From Nonomuraea sp. PA05 (GTDB lineage: Bacteria; Actinomycetota; Actinomycetes; Streptosporangiales; Streptosporangiaceae), in assembly GCF_008086045.1 (NCBI RefSeq), contig NZ_VSEY01000030.1, positions 1 through 64,000 on the forward strand: 64,000 bases of DNA, written 5' to 3'. The stretch's first letter is position 1. Each line of letters opens with the position of its first letter. The notes beneath the pieces were generated by a model, which was given only the letters and a program-made list of their open reading frames with translations, was not told the origin of the DNA and searched no databases. Shown here one piece after another: positions 17,057 through 25,333 of the stretch. The position numbers and the translations under genes were made by a program.

Positions 17057-17991
17057 TCAGAGGGCTCCCGGCGCGAGAGGTACAGGTAGACCAGGGCGAA
17101 GACGAGCGAGACGACGATGAGCACGTTGCTGATCGCGGCCCCCTCACCGAAGTTGAACTCCACGAACGACTTGTTGTACGCGTTCGTCGCCAGCGTCTGC
17201 GTGGAGTTGGCCGGGCCGCCGCCGGTCAGGCCGAGGATGATGTCGACGACCTTGAGCGTGTAGACCACGCCGAGCACGATGACGACGCTGACCACGGGCC
17301 GCAGGTTCGGCCAGGTGATGTGCCGGAACGCCTTCCACCCGGTGGCGCCGTCCAGCGAGCCCGCCTCGTACAGCTCCTTGGGCACGGCCTGCAGCCCGCT
17401 GTAGAGGATGGCGACGTTGAACGGGATGCCGAGCCAGATGTTCACGCAGATCACGCCGGCCAGCGCGAGCGTGGGGTCGACCAGCCACGGCACGGCGGGC
17501 ACGCCGAACAGGCCGAGGAACTGGTTGAGCGCGCCGCTCTCCTGGTCGAGCAGCCATTTCCAGACCGCGCTCGAGGCGATCAGCGGGATCAGCCAGGGCA
17601 GCAGCAGCATCGCGCGCAGGAACCCGCTGAGCGGGAAGTTGCGCTTGAAGAACAGCGCGAGCGCGAGCCCGATGGCGAACTGGAAGGTGATCGATCCGAT
17701 GGTGAACAGCGCGGTGTTCACCATCGTCGTGGTGAACAGGTAGCTCGACAGGATCGTCGCGTAGTTGGCGATGCCGACCCAGGGCGCCCGCCCGCTGTAG
17801 AACGTCGAGGTCGTGTACTCCTGGAAGCTCATGACGACGTTCTGGACGATCGGGTAGCCGAAGAACATCGCCACGAACACGATCGCGGGCAGGCAGAACA
17901 GCCAGGGCGTGGCCCGCCGGAGCAGCCGCGTCCACAGGATGGTGCGGTGTTCGCCCGCCGTGGCCGGCAGGCTCAGATGGGCTGAGGTCAT
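17053..17991 (-). CDS. Carbohydrate ABC transporter permease (MalF/UgpA-like)
   Basis: A 312-residue permease with six transmembrane helices. The EAA loop variant EAGSLDGATGWKAFRHITWP is near 215-235. It is the first permease after the substrate-binding lipoprotein gene (12 bases apart) and overlaps the second permease by four bases. It forms the heterodimeric channel of the importer. Regulation probably comes from the LacI operators upstream of the lipoprotein gene. Confidence 0.93.
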   Translation of the reverse strand: MTSAHLSLPATAGEHRTILWTRLLRRATPWLFCLPAIVFVAMFFGYPIVQNVVMSFQEYTTSTFYSGRAPWVGIANYATILSSYLFTTTMVNTALFTIGSITFQFAIGLALALFFKRNFPLSGFLRAMLLLPWLIPLIASSAVWKWLLDQESGALNQFLGLFGVPAVPWLVDPTLALAGVICVNIWLGIPFNVAILYSGLQAVPKELYEAGSLDGATGWKAFRHITWPNLRPVVSVVIVLGVVYTLKVVDIILGLTGGGPANSTQTLATNAYNKSFVEFNFGEGAAISNVLIVVSLVFALVYLYLSRREPSE

Positions 17992-18003
17992 CAGCGGTGC
18001 TCC

Positions 18004-19230
18004 TTACTGCTCGCCCTGCGCCTGGCGCAGGGCTTCGGCGGGAGCGGCCTTGCCTGTCAGCGCGATCTGCACGGCGTTGTAGATCTTGGTCGCCGCTTTC
18101 GGCCAGTCGGGGCCGAGCAGCGCGGTACGCGAGCGCGCGGTGCGCACGGTGGTGACGAACGGGGCGAGCGCCGGGATCTCCTTGCCCGCCTGCTCGGCGA
18201 CCTCGGGGTTCGACGGCACCATCTGCTTGATCTTCGCCGTCCGGAGCTGGTTGTCCGTGGAGACCAGGCATTTCACGAACTGTCCTGCCTTGGCCATCCT
18301 GGCCTGGTTCCCGGTGCGCGGCACGGTGAAGACCTCGCCGCCGAGCGGCGCGACCGTGGTCTGCGACGGGTCGCGCTTGGGGATGGTGAACACGCCCCAG
18401 TTCACGTCCCGCTGCTCCTGGAGGGCGGGGATCTGCCACGGCCCGTTGACCACCATGGCCGCCTTGCCCGCGATGAACTGGTCGATCACGTCGTCCTGGC
18501 TCCAGATGATCGAGCTGCGCGACATCGACCCGTCGTTCTGCAGGTCGAGCAGGAAGCGCACCGCCTGTTCGGTCTGCTGGGTGGTGATGTCCTGCTCGGT
18601 GCCGCCGTTGCCCCACATGAAGGGCAGGAACTGCCAGGTGCCCTCGTAGGTGTTGACGGTGCTCATCGCGAAGCCGTAGCGGTCCTGGCCGGTGAGCCTC
18701 TTCGCGGTGGCGCGCAACTCGTCCCAGGTCGTGGGCGGGGTCGTGATGCCGGCCTGCTGGAACAGGTCCTTGTTGTAGAAGATGCTCAGCGTGTTCACGG
18801 CGGGGGCGAGGCCGTACAGTTCGCCCGCGTACGTGCCCGCCTTCACCACGGCCGGCAGGATGCCCGCGCCGTCCACGCCGTAGTCGGACAGCGGGGAGAG
18901 CGCGCCGGACTCGGCGATCTGCTGCACGTCGGGGTTGTCGAGCATGAGCACGTCGGGCAGGGTGCGGGAGGAGCTCTGCTGGAGCACCTTGGGGATCAGT
19001 CCTGGCCCCGCCACGTGGCTGATCTCGATGGAGACGCCGGTGCTCCGCGCGCACGAGTGGTAGATCGGGTCCTGGGCCTCGTCGTAATAGTCCTGAATGG
19101 TCAGCGTGTTGGGGGATTCCGTGCCGGAGGCGGCCGCTCCGCCGCACGCGGTCAGCGTGAGGGGGGCGAGCACCGCCGCCGCGACAGCCACTTTGGGCGC
19201 CTTTCCGTGGCGCTTCTGCGCTGTCTCCAT
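18004..19230 (-). CDS. Sugar-binding lipoprotein of ABC transporter
   Basis: A 408-residue extracellular solute-binding protein, family 1. The start at ATG 19230 has AGGAG seven bases upstream. The lipobox is LTAC with lipid-modified Cys29. The mature protein shows the family patterns VLMLDNPDVQQIAESG, LYGLAPAVNTLSIFYNKDLF and FIAGKAAMVVNGPW. It captures the sugar at the outer membrane face and delivers it to the two permeases. It is the first gene of the thu-like operon and is divergent from a LacI gene, with two near-identical inverted operators in between. The ORF extends further upstream only through non-coding sequence. Confidence 0.93.
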   Translation of the reverse strand: METAQKRHGKAPKVAVAAAVLAPLTLTACGGAAASGTESPNTLTIQDYYDEAQDPIYHSCARSTGVSIEISHVAGPGLIPKVLQQSSSRTLPDVLMLDNPDVQQIAESGALSPLSDYGVDGAGILPAVVKAGTYAGELYGLAPAVNTLSIFYNKDLFQQAGITTPPTTWDELRATAKRLTGQDRYGFAMSTVNTYEGTWQFLPFMWGNGGTEQDITTQQTEQAVRFLLDLQNDGSMSRSSIIWSQDDVIDQFIAGKAAMVVNGPWQIPALQEQRDVNWGVFTIPKRDPSQTTVAPLGGEVFTVPRTGNQARMAKAGQFVKCLVSTDNQLRTAKIKQMVPSNPEVAEQAGKEIPALAPFVTTVRTARSRTALLGPDWPKAATKIYNAVQIALTGKAAPAEALRQAQGEQ

Positions 19231-19330
19231 GTGATGACTCCTGTCCCGTTGGAGCGGGTCGCGGAAATCGGCAGTGGAGGGCTGGTGAGCAGGGGGAACG
19301 AGGGTGATGGGCCGGACTCGCGCTGATCGA

Positions 19331-19343
19331 TCAAAGCGCTTAA
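19331..19343. promoter_or_regulatory. LacI-type operator, proximal to transporter operon
   Basis: TCAAAGCGCTTAA; its reverse complement TTAAGCGCTTTGA differs by one base from the site at 19400. Lies 100 bases upstream of the lipoprotein start. Confidence 0.75.
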
Positions 19344-19399
19344 CCGGCGTTCGCTTGTTGTGTATGTTGCGCTGATCTGTCTGTGATGTCAACAACAAG

Positions 19400-19412
19400 T
19401 TAAGCGTTTTGA
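19400..19412. promoter_or_regulatory. LacI-type operator, proximal to lacI
   Basis: TTAAGCGTTTTGA, inverted near-copy of the site at 19331 with 69 bp between centres. Lies 56 bases upstream of the lacI start; the pair likely serves both divergent promoters. Confidence 0.75.
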
Positions 19413-19468
19413 CGGAAGCGTCCTGGAGATATAGTCGCAGTGCTTCCTCACGGAAAGAGCCGGCAGCC

Positions 19469-20476
19469 ATGGTCACGATGCGCGACGTCGCCGCGCGGGC
19501 GAATGTCTCCATCGCCACGGTGTCCTTCGTGCTCAACGGCACCAAACGGGTCGCGCCGGAGACCAGGGCGCGCATCGAGGCGGCCATCGAGGAGCTCAAC
19601 TACCGGCGCAACGTCGTGGCGCGCGCCCTGGCCAGCTCGCGCACCCGCATCCTCGCCCTGCTCCACCCCGACCTGGAGTCGCGGGCGAACGCCACGGTGA
19701 TCCAGTTCGTCATGGGCGCCGCGCACGGCGCCCGCGAGCGCGGCTACGACCTGGTGCTGTGGCCGGTCAACGACGACGAGCAGATGTCACACCTGCTCGC
19801 GGGCGGGCTGGTGGACGGCGCACTGCTGATGGAGGTGCAGATCCGCGACGCGCGGGTCGAGCGGCTGGTCGCCTCCGGCCTCCCGTTCGCGCTGATCGGC
19901 CGTACGGAGAACGACGACCTCCCGTACGTCGACATCGACTTCGCCACCACGATCCAGGAGGCGGTCGCCCACCTGCGCTCCTACGGCCACGAGCGCATCG
20001 CGCTGATCACCGACCGCGCCAGGGGCGGCCCGGGGCCCGGCCGGATCATGCGGGTCGAGTCCGCCTACCGCGACGCGATCGCCCCGCTCGGCGCCCAGCC
20101 CGTGATCATCGCGGTGGACAGCACGTCGGCCGGCGGGCGGGCCGCCGCGCGCACGCTGTGCGCGGAGCATCCCGAGTGCACCGCCGCCATCCTGGTCAAC
20201 GAGGGCGCCTCGGCGGGGCTGGCCAAGGAGATCAGGGCGGCGGGCCGGTCCATCCCCGGCGATCTGTCCGTGATCTCGGCGTCCACCACGCGCGAGCTGG
20301 GCGAGATGATCGAGCCCGAGCTGACCGTCATGGCCGCGCCCGCCGCGGAGCTGGCCCGCCTGGCCGTGGACGCCCTCATCGACCAGCTCGAAGGCGTCCC
20401 CGACGCGCCGCCGCACACGCTCATCCCGTGCACGCTGGTGCCGGGGGAATCCGTGGGTCCCGTCACTGTTTCGTGA
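19469..20476 (+). CDS. LacI family regulator of the thu-like operon
   Basis: A 335-residue repressor starting at ATG 19469 (or the ATG nine bases later). The HTH lies at about 3-50 (TMRDVAARANVSIATVSFVL). The sugar-binding domain covers about 58-330, with ALLHPDLESRAN, YVDIDF and the conserved VNEGASAGLAKEIR region. In place of the usual GFDD it has SASTTR, a divergence in the effector domain. It is divergent from the sugar-binding lipoprotein gene, and the paired operators in the gap differ from those of the LacI at 9814, so the two regulators should not cross-talk. The ligand is probably the imported disaccharide or its keto derivative. Confidence 0.92.
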   Translation: MVTMRDVAARANVSIATVSFVLNGTKRVAPETRARIEAAIEELNYRRNVVARALASSRTRILALLHPDLESRANATVIQFVMGAAHGARERGYDLVLWPVNDDEQMSHLLAGGLVDGALLMEVQIRDARVERLVASGLPFALIGRTENDDLPYVDIDFATTIQEAVAHLRSYGHERIALITDRARGGPGPGRIMRVESAYRDAIAPLGAQPVIIAVDSTSAGGRAAARTLCAEHPECTAAILVNEGASAGLAKEIRAAGRSIPGDLSVISASTTRELGEMIEPELTVMAAPAAELARLAVDALIDQLEGVPDAPPHTLIPCTLVPGESVGPVTVS

Positions 20477-20608
20477 CAAATGACCAGAATGAGTAGACAT
20501 TTCCTGTTCTCTTCAGCCACTCCACGCTCAGCGTTCACACGAGCGCCCCAAGGTGCCCGGGGGCCGCCTGACCGGCGCCCCTGAACGTTTGAGAAGGGAC
20601 TGCACCCG

Positions 20609-23600
20609 ATGCAGCCAACGGCATCACGAAGATTATTCAGGCGCGGGCGGCTGGCCATTGCCGCCACGCTCACCGCACTGCTGGTCAACACCCTGGTGAC
20701 GGCAGCGCACGCGGACCCGGAGCAGCAGGAGCGGGGCAGGCCGACCCCGACCCCCACCGCCTCCCAGAACCCGCCCGCCCTCACCCCGGCCGACGGCTCC
20801 TACCTCGAAGGCACGGTCAAGGCCGCCGCGGTCCCGGTCACGGCCGGCGACAGCGTCACGAAGCTCGCCGTGGACGACGCCGCGATCGAGGGCGCCACCC
20901 GTACCGTCGGCGTCTCCAAGCTCGCCTTCGACGTCGGCTCGAACTCCACCGAGGCGATCTACCACAGCTACGTGCTGGTCAACGGCGCGTACAAGGTCGA
21001 GATCGGGAACTACGTCAGCCAGCGGGCGACGCTCGACATCCCCAACGAGCACCTGGTCAAGGGCGAGAACACCGTCGAGATCGTCGTCGGCGCCATCTCG
21101 TCGTCCTGCGGCACCAACTACGACGACTTCGTGCTGTCGGACGTGGGCCTCGAACTGCTCGGCGAGATCGCCGACGGCGAGGACAACCCGTACACGCTCT
21201 CGTTCGGCGACGGAAGCTGCGGCACCAACACCTCGCTGCTCAAGCGCGCCACGCTGAAGTTCTTCACCCAGTCCGACCCGCAGGGCACCACCGGCCTCGC
21301 CGCCGACGTGGACACCACCAAGCTGGCCAACGGCCCGCACGTGCTCAGCGCCACCACCGCGGCCGGCATCACGGTCAGGCACACCGTGACCGTCAACAAC
21401 GCCCCGGCCGGCGCGCCGCGCCTGCTGCCCACCGACGGCACGCTCGTCGCGGGCACCAAGGCCGTCTTCGCGACGGTCCCGGCGGGCAGCTCAGGCGGCG
21501 TCAAGAAGCTCACCGTGGACGGCGAGGAGCCCGTCATCAAGGCCACCCTCGGCAACGGGGCCGCGATGCTCGCCTTCGACGTGGGCGCCGACCCGCTCGA
21601 CGACAAGAACAACAACTTCCTGCTCGTCAACGGCAAGCGCGTGGACCTCGGCGGCTCGTACGCCAACGGCCGCGCCACCGTCGCCGTGCCCGCCCGCTTC
21701 CTGACCCCCGGCGACAACACGATCAAGGTCGTCGCCGGCGACTACAAGGAGTCCTGCGGCATCGACCGCGACGACTTCACGATCTCCAACCTGGCCCTGA
21801 CGCTCGACGGCGCCACGGTGACCGGGCAGGGCGTCGAGGCGTCGTACGCGATGGGCGACGGCGTCTGCGGCAGCGACCAGGCGGCCAAGCGCGAGGCCGA
21901 GCTGCGTTACACCATCGACGCCCCCGCCGTGCACCTCGTCGAGACGCTCGGCTCCGGCGAGGCGAAGCTCAGCTTCACCGTGGGCAGCAACTCGATCGAG
22001 GCCCGCTACCAGAGCTACCTGCTCGTCAACGGCCAGAAGATCATCGTGGACGGCGACTTCGTCAGCAAGCGCGTCGACCTGACGATCCCGAACGAGTACC
22101 TGGTGCCCGGCTGGAACACCATCGACTTCGTGACCGGCACGTACCCGACGTCGTGCGGCGACAACCGCGACGACTACACGATCTCCAACATCGCCCTGAC
22201 CCCGGCGCAGGGCACGGCCACCGGCCAGATGCTGAAGAGCTCGTACGGCATGGGCGACGGCAACTGCGGCGACACGGTCAACCCGCTGACCGAGATCGAC
22301 CTGGAGTTCCTCGTGGACGCCCCGGCCGGCGGCCTGCGCGCCGACCTCGACACCACCGCCATCAAGGACGGCAAGCACACGCTGGCCGCCGAGTCGGGCA
22401 GCGGCGAGAGCGCCACCCGCACCCTCATCACCGACAACTCCGCGCCGAAGGTCACCAGGAGCGTCCCGGCCGCGGACGAGAAGATCAGGGCCACGGTCGT
22501 GCTGGACGTCAAGCTGGAGGACGCCTCCGGCGTGGTCACCGGGCCCGACGTCAAGCTCGACGGTCAGCCCGTCCAGCTCGGCACCCAGATCGGCCCCGGC
22601 CTGAAGGCCGGCGAGCACACGCTCTCCGTCACCGGCGCCGACGGGCTCGGCAACACCGCGACCCGCGAGATCGTGTTCGAGTCGGCCGGCATCCCTGACG
22701 TGCCCGCCGAGCTGAGCCCCGCGCTGGGCGCCGTGGACGTCTCCGACCCCGCCACCCTCTCGGCCAAGGTGGCCGAGCCGGACGGCGGCCAGGTCACGGC
22801 CACGTTCTCGCAGGCAGAGATCCTCACCCCGAACGAGGTCTACCAGGGCACGGCCAAGGAGCTGCCCACCACGCTCCAGGTGCCCGGCGAGAAGAAGGTC
22901 AGGACGCGCGGCCTGGAGCCCGCCGACGGCCAGACGCTCGACGCGCCCACCGGTCAGGACCTGGTCTACCAGCGCTTCGACGTCCAGGTGAAGGGTCACG
23001 CGGACAGCCCCGTGCTGCGCTGGGAGGGCTCGATCGACCCCGAGCGGCTGGCGTCGCTGCGCGTCTGGAACACCAAGGCCAAGGCGTGGGACCTGCTGAC
23101 CAGCTCCCGCGGCGTCGCCGGGGGCAAGACCGCGCTCACGGCCGTCGTGGACCCGAAGTACATCGACCGGCAGAAGGTGCACGTCATGGTGACGGGTGAG
23201 GACCCGTTCGCCGACGACATCGAGCCCGGCGACCCCAACGGCTTCGCCGACCCCTCGACGTACGACTTCTCGATCGTGCACTTCACCGACACGCAGTACA
23301 TCTCCGAAGGCGCGGTCGAGCAGGAGACGGCCGAGGAGCGCGCGGTGTGGGAGTCCGCCTACGCCGGGATCGTGAACTGGATCAAGGACAACAAGGACCA
23401 GCGGAAGATCTCCTACGTCGCGCACACCGGCGACATCATCGAGAACAACATCCGCAAGCCCGCCGACGAGGCCATGCAGCGCCAGATCACCGGCGAGTTC
23501 GAGGTGTCCTCGAAGCAGCAGCGCGTGCTGGACGACGCCGGCATCCCCAACGGCGTCATCGCCGGCAACCACGACAACCAGTCGGGCACCGAGGAGGGCC

Positions 23601-24562
23601 CGGGGGCCATCTACAACCAGTACTACGGCCCCTCCCGCTACCAGACGGCCGCGCAGGGCTGGCAGCACGCCGAGTACGGCGGCCCGTGGAAGGAGGGCGA
23701 CAACCAGAACCACTACGACCTGTTCTCCGCGGGCGGGCTGGACTTCGTGGTGGTCGGCCTGTCGTACGGGGTGACGAGGGACGAGGCCGAATGGGCCGAC
23801 TCGATCTTCAAGAAGTACCCCAACCGCAACGGCATCCTGCTCTCGCACGACTACATCGTGCCGAGCACCAACCCTGACGGGCGCGGCGCGGGCTTCTCCG
23901 CCCCCGACGGCTCGATGTTGTACAAGACGGTCGTCGAGAAGAACGCGAACGTCTTCCTCATCCTCGCCGGCCACGAGCACGGCGTGGGCACCAACGTCAA
24001 GCCGAAGGTCGGCCAGGTCGGCAACGGGGTCGTGGAGCTGCTGGCGGACTACCAGTTCTACACGGTCTCCGCCGACCGCCTCGGGCTCACCGAGATCGGC
24101 GGATACAACCCGACCGACCAGCTCCAGTTCGGCGCCAGCTTCCTGCGGATGCTGCAGTTCAACGTCAAGCGCTCGGAGCTGATCGTCGACACGTTCTCGC
24201 CGCTGCTCAACGAGTTCGGCGCCACCGAGTACGACCCGCTGCGCCGCTACAACGGGCTCGAGGACAACATGGTGCTGCCGATCGACCTCACCTCGCGCAC
24301 CACGAGCCTGCAGACCGACTCGCTGGCCGTCTACAAGCCCACCCGCGTCATCGGGCGCGACCGGGTCGCCTCCGGCCAGGTCGCCTCCGTCGAGTGGGAC
24401 CGGCTCAAGGACGACACGGCCTACGCCTGGTTCGTCACCGCCCGCTCCGCCGGCGGCGGCGTGACCGCGTCCGAGCCGAGCGTCTTCGTCACCAAGGACG
24501 AGCACGGCCGTCCCGGCAGGTGGGACGCCGACTCGCCCATGCACCGCTGGTTCAACCGCTAG
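20609..24562 (+). CDS. Large secreted metallophosphoesterase with three tandem beta modules
   Basis: A 1317-residue exported protein starting at ATG 20609 after GAGAAGGGA; signal peptide about 1-35. Three related modules of roughly 90-110 residues occur at about 99-195, 315-420 and 449-560. Each has (K/M)LAFDVG-like, (Y/F)LLVNG, a conserved SCG and D-(D)-(F/Y)-x-(I/L)S(N/D). Ig-like and linker segments follow. The catalytic metallophosphoesterase domain runs from about 885 to 1180, with IVHFTDTQ, THTGDI-type HTGDII (about 940), GNHDN (about 985), LSHDY (about 1081) and AGHEHG (about 1120). Thus the dimetal site is complete. A fibronectin-like C-terminal domain follows. It is probably a cell-surface or secreted phosphatase/phosphodiesterase; the modules may bind glycans. 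Terminator downstream. Confidence 0.88.
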   Translation: MQPTASRRLFRRGRLAIAATLTALLVNTLVTAAHADPEQQERGRPTPTPTASQNPPALTPADGSYLEGTVKAAAVPVTAGDSVTKLAVDDAAIEGATRTVGVSKLAFDVGSNSTEAIYHSYVLVNGAYKVEIGNYVSQRATLDIPNEHLVKGENTVEIVVGAISSSCGTNYDDFVLSDVGLELLGEIADGEDNPYTLSFGDGSCGTNTSLLKRATLKFFTQSDPQGTTGLAADVDTTKLANGPHVLSATTAAGITVRHTVTVNNAPAGAPRLLPTDGTLVAGTKAVFATVPAGSSGGVKKLTVDGEEPVIKATLGNGAAMLAFDVGADPLDDKNNNFLLVNGKRVDLGGSYANGRATVAVPARFLTPGDNTIKVVAGDYKESCGIDRDDFTISNLALTLDGATVTGQGVEASYAMGDGVCGSDQAAKREAELRYTIDAPAVHLVETLGSGEAKLSFTVGSNSIEARYQSYLLVNGQKIIVDGDFVSKRVDLTIPNEYLVPGWNTIDFVTGTYPTSCGDNRDDYTISNIALTPAQGTATGQMLKSSYGMGDGNCGDTVNPLTEIDLEFLVDAPAGGLRADLDTTAIKDGKHTLAAESGSGESATRTLITDNSAPKVTRSVPAADEKIRATVVLDVKLEDASGVVTGPDVKLDGQPVQLGTQIGPGLKAGEHTLSVTGADGLGNTATREIVFESAGIPDVPAELSPALGAVDVSDPATLSAKVAEPDGGQVTATFSQAEILTPNEVYQGTAKELPTTLQVPGEKKVRTRGLEPADGQTLDAPTGQDLVYQRFDVQVKGHADSPVLRWEGSIDPERLASLRVWNTKAKAWDLLTSSRGVAGGKTALTAVVDPKYIDRQKVHVMVTGEDPFADDIEPGDPNGFADPSTYDFSIVHFTDTQYISEGAVEQETAEERAVWESAYAGIVNWIKDNKDQRKISYVAHTGDIIENNIRKPADEAMQRQITGEFEVSSKQQRVLDDAGIPNGVIAGNHDNQSGTEEGPGAIYNQYYGPSRYQTAAQGWQHAEYGGPWKEGDNQNHYDLFSAGGLDFVVVGLSYGVTRDEAEWADSIFKKYPNRNGILLSHDYIVPSTNPDGRGAGFSAPDGSMLYKTVVEKNANVFLILAGHEHGVGTNVKPKVGQVGNGVVELLADYQFYTVSADRLGLTEIGGYNPTDQLQFGASFLRMLQFNVKRSELIVDTFSPLLNEFGATEYDPLRRYNGLEDNMVLPIDLTSRTTSLQTDSLAVYKPTRVIGRDRVASGQVASVEWDRLKDDTAYAWFVTARSAGGGVTASEPSVFVTKDEHGRPGRWDADSPMHRWFNR

Positions 24563-24568
24563 AGAAAC

Positions 24569-24601
24569 CTGCCGCCCCGGGCCCGGCGTCCGGGGCGGCA
24601 G
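24569..24601. terminator. Hairpin terminator after metallophosphoesterase gene
   Basis: Perfect 12-bp stem (CTGCCGCCCCGG at 24569-24580 with its complement at 24590-24601) and nine-base loop, seven bases after the stop codon and before the next gene's ribosome site. It may attenuate rather than block transcription into 24625. Confidence 0.8.
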
Positions 24602-24624
24602 CCCCTCTTTCACTGGAGATGGAC

Positions 24625-25257
24625 ATGTCCCGCTGGCTGCCCGCCATCGTGCTGCTGGCCGTCCTGCTGCTCCCCGCCCCCGCCGCCGCGCATGACGCGT
24701 CCACGACCGCCCGCGCCGAGGTGACGGGCACGGGGGTGAACGTGCGGGTCGTGCTGGACCTGGAATACGACGTCCTGATGAAGTCGGCCTGGCTGTACGC
24801 CTCCGCCTACGACGCCAAGGAGCGGGCCGAGCAACTGCGGCAGCTCGCGCTCAACCGCGACGCCGTGGTCGACTACGTCACCCGGCGCTTCGCCGTCGCC
24901 TACGACGACCGGCCCTGCGCCCCCTCCCTGACCCGCGACGCCGACGTGCGGACGCGCGAGAACAAGAGCTTCGCCGTGCTCGCCCTCGCCTTCGCCTGCC
25001 AGGGCGAGCCGGGCGGCACGCACGCCGTGTCCAGCGCGCTGTTCCCGGACGCGGAGACGTTCGTGCACAGCACGGAGACGGTCGTCCGGTACGACCTCGG
25101 CGGGGAGCGCGGCTCGGCGGTCCTGGTCGCGCAGAGCCCGACCCTGAAGGTGGGGGAGCGGGCGGAGAGCGGCCGGCCGGGCTGGCTCCTCCTGGCCGGC
25201 GCCCTGGTCGTGCTCGCCGCCGTAGCCCTCCTGCTGATCAGGCGGCTGCGCCGGTAG
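24625..25257 (+). CDS. Signal peptide/C-terminal TM-anchored extracellular protein, family unknown
   Basis: A 210-residue protein. ATG 24625 is preferred over 24619 because GGAG then sits six bases away. The signal peptide (about 1-22, ending AAAHD) is followed by an extracellular domain with two Cys (in RPCAPS and FACQGE) that could form a disulphide. A single C-terminal membrane helix (about 185-205) ends in RRLRR, giving a type I topology. The AHDA start and beta-rich domain recall the external N-terminal domain of HupE/UreJ-like proteins, a weak similarity. It follows the metallophosphoesterase gene by 62 bases across a hairpin, so a shared surface function is possible. Function unknown. 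Confidence 0.75.
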   Translation: MSRWLPAIVLLAVLLLPAPAAAHDASTTARAEVTGTGVNVRVVLDLEYDVLMKSAWLYASAYDAKERAEQLRQLALNRDAVVDYVTRRFAVAYDDRPCAPSLTRDADVRTRENKSFAVLALAFACQGEPGGTHAVSSALFPDAETFVHSTETVVRYDLGGERGSAVLVAQSPTLKVGERAESGRPGWLLLAGALVVLAAVALLLIRRLRR

Positions 25258-25292
25258 GCGGATTTGTCGGGGAATCTCCCGAGGTTGGCGGC

Positions 25293-25311
25293 GAACACAC
25301 CCGCTGTGTTC
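25293..25311. promoter_or_regulatory. 19-bp palindrome upstream of histidine kinase
   Basis: GAACACA (25293-25299), five bases, TGTGTTC (25305-25311): perfect 7-bp arms, 22 bases before the kinase start. Could be an operator or a weak terminator for the gene ending at 25257; AT content of the arms favours an operator. Confidence 0.5.
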
Positions 25312-25333
25312 TGCTGATCCTCGGGGGAGGGGC

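Noticed and set aside
21491..24613. 1040-residue minus-strand frame
   Set aside because: Antisense shadow of the metallophosphoesterase gene, caused by high GC; composition is low-complexity Val/Arg/Gly with no domain.
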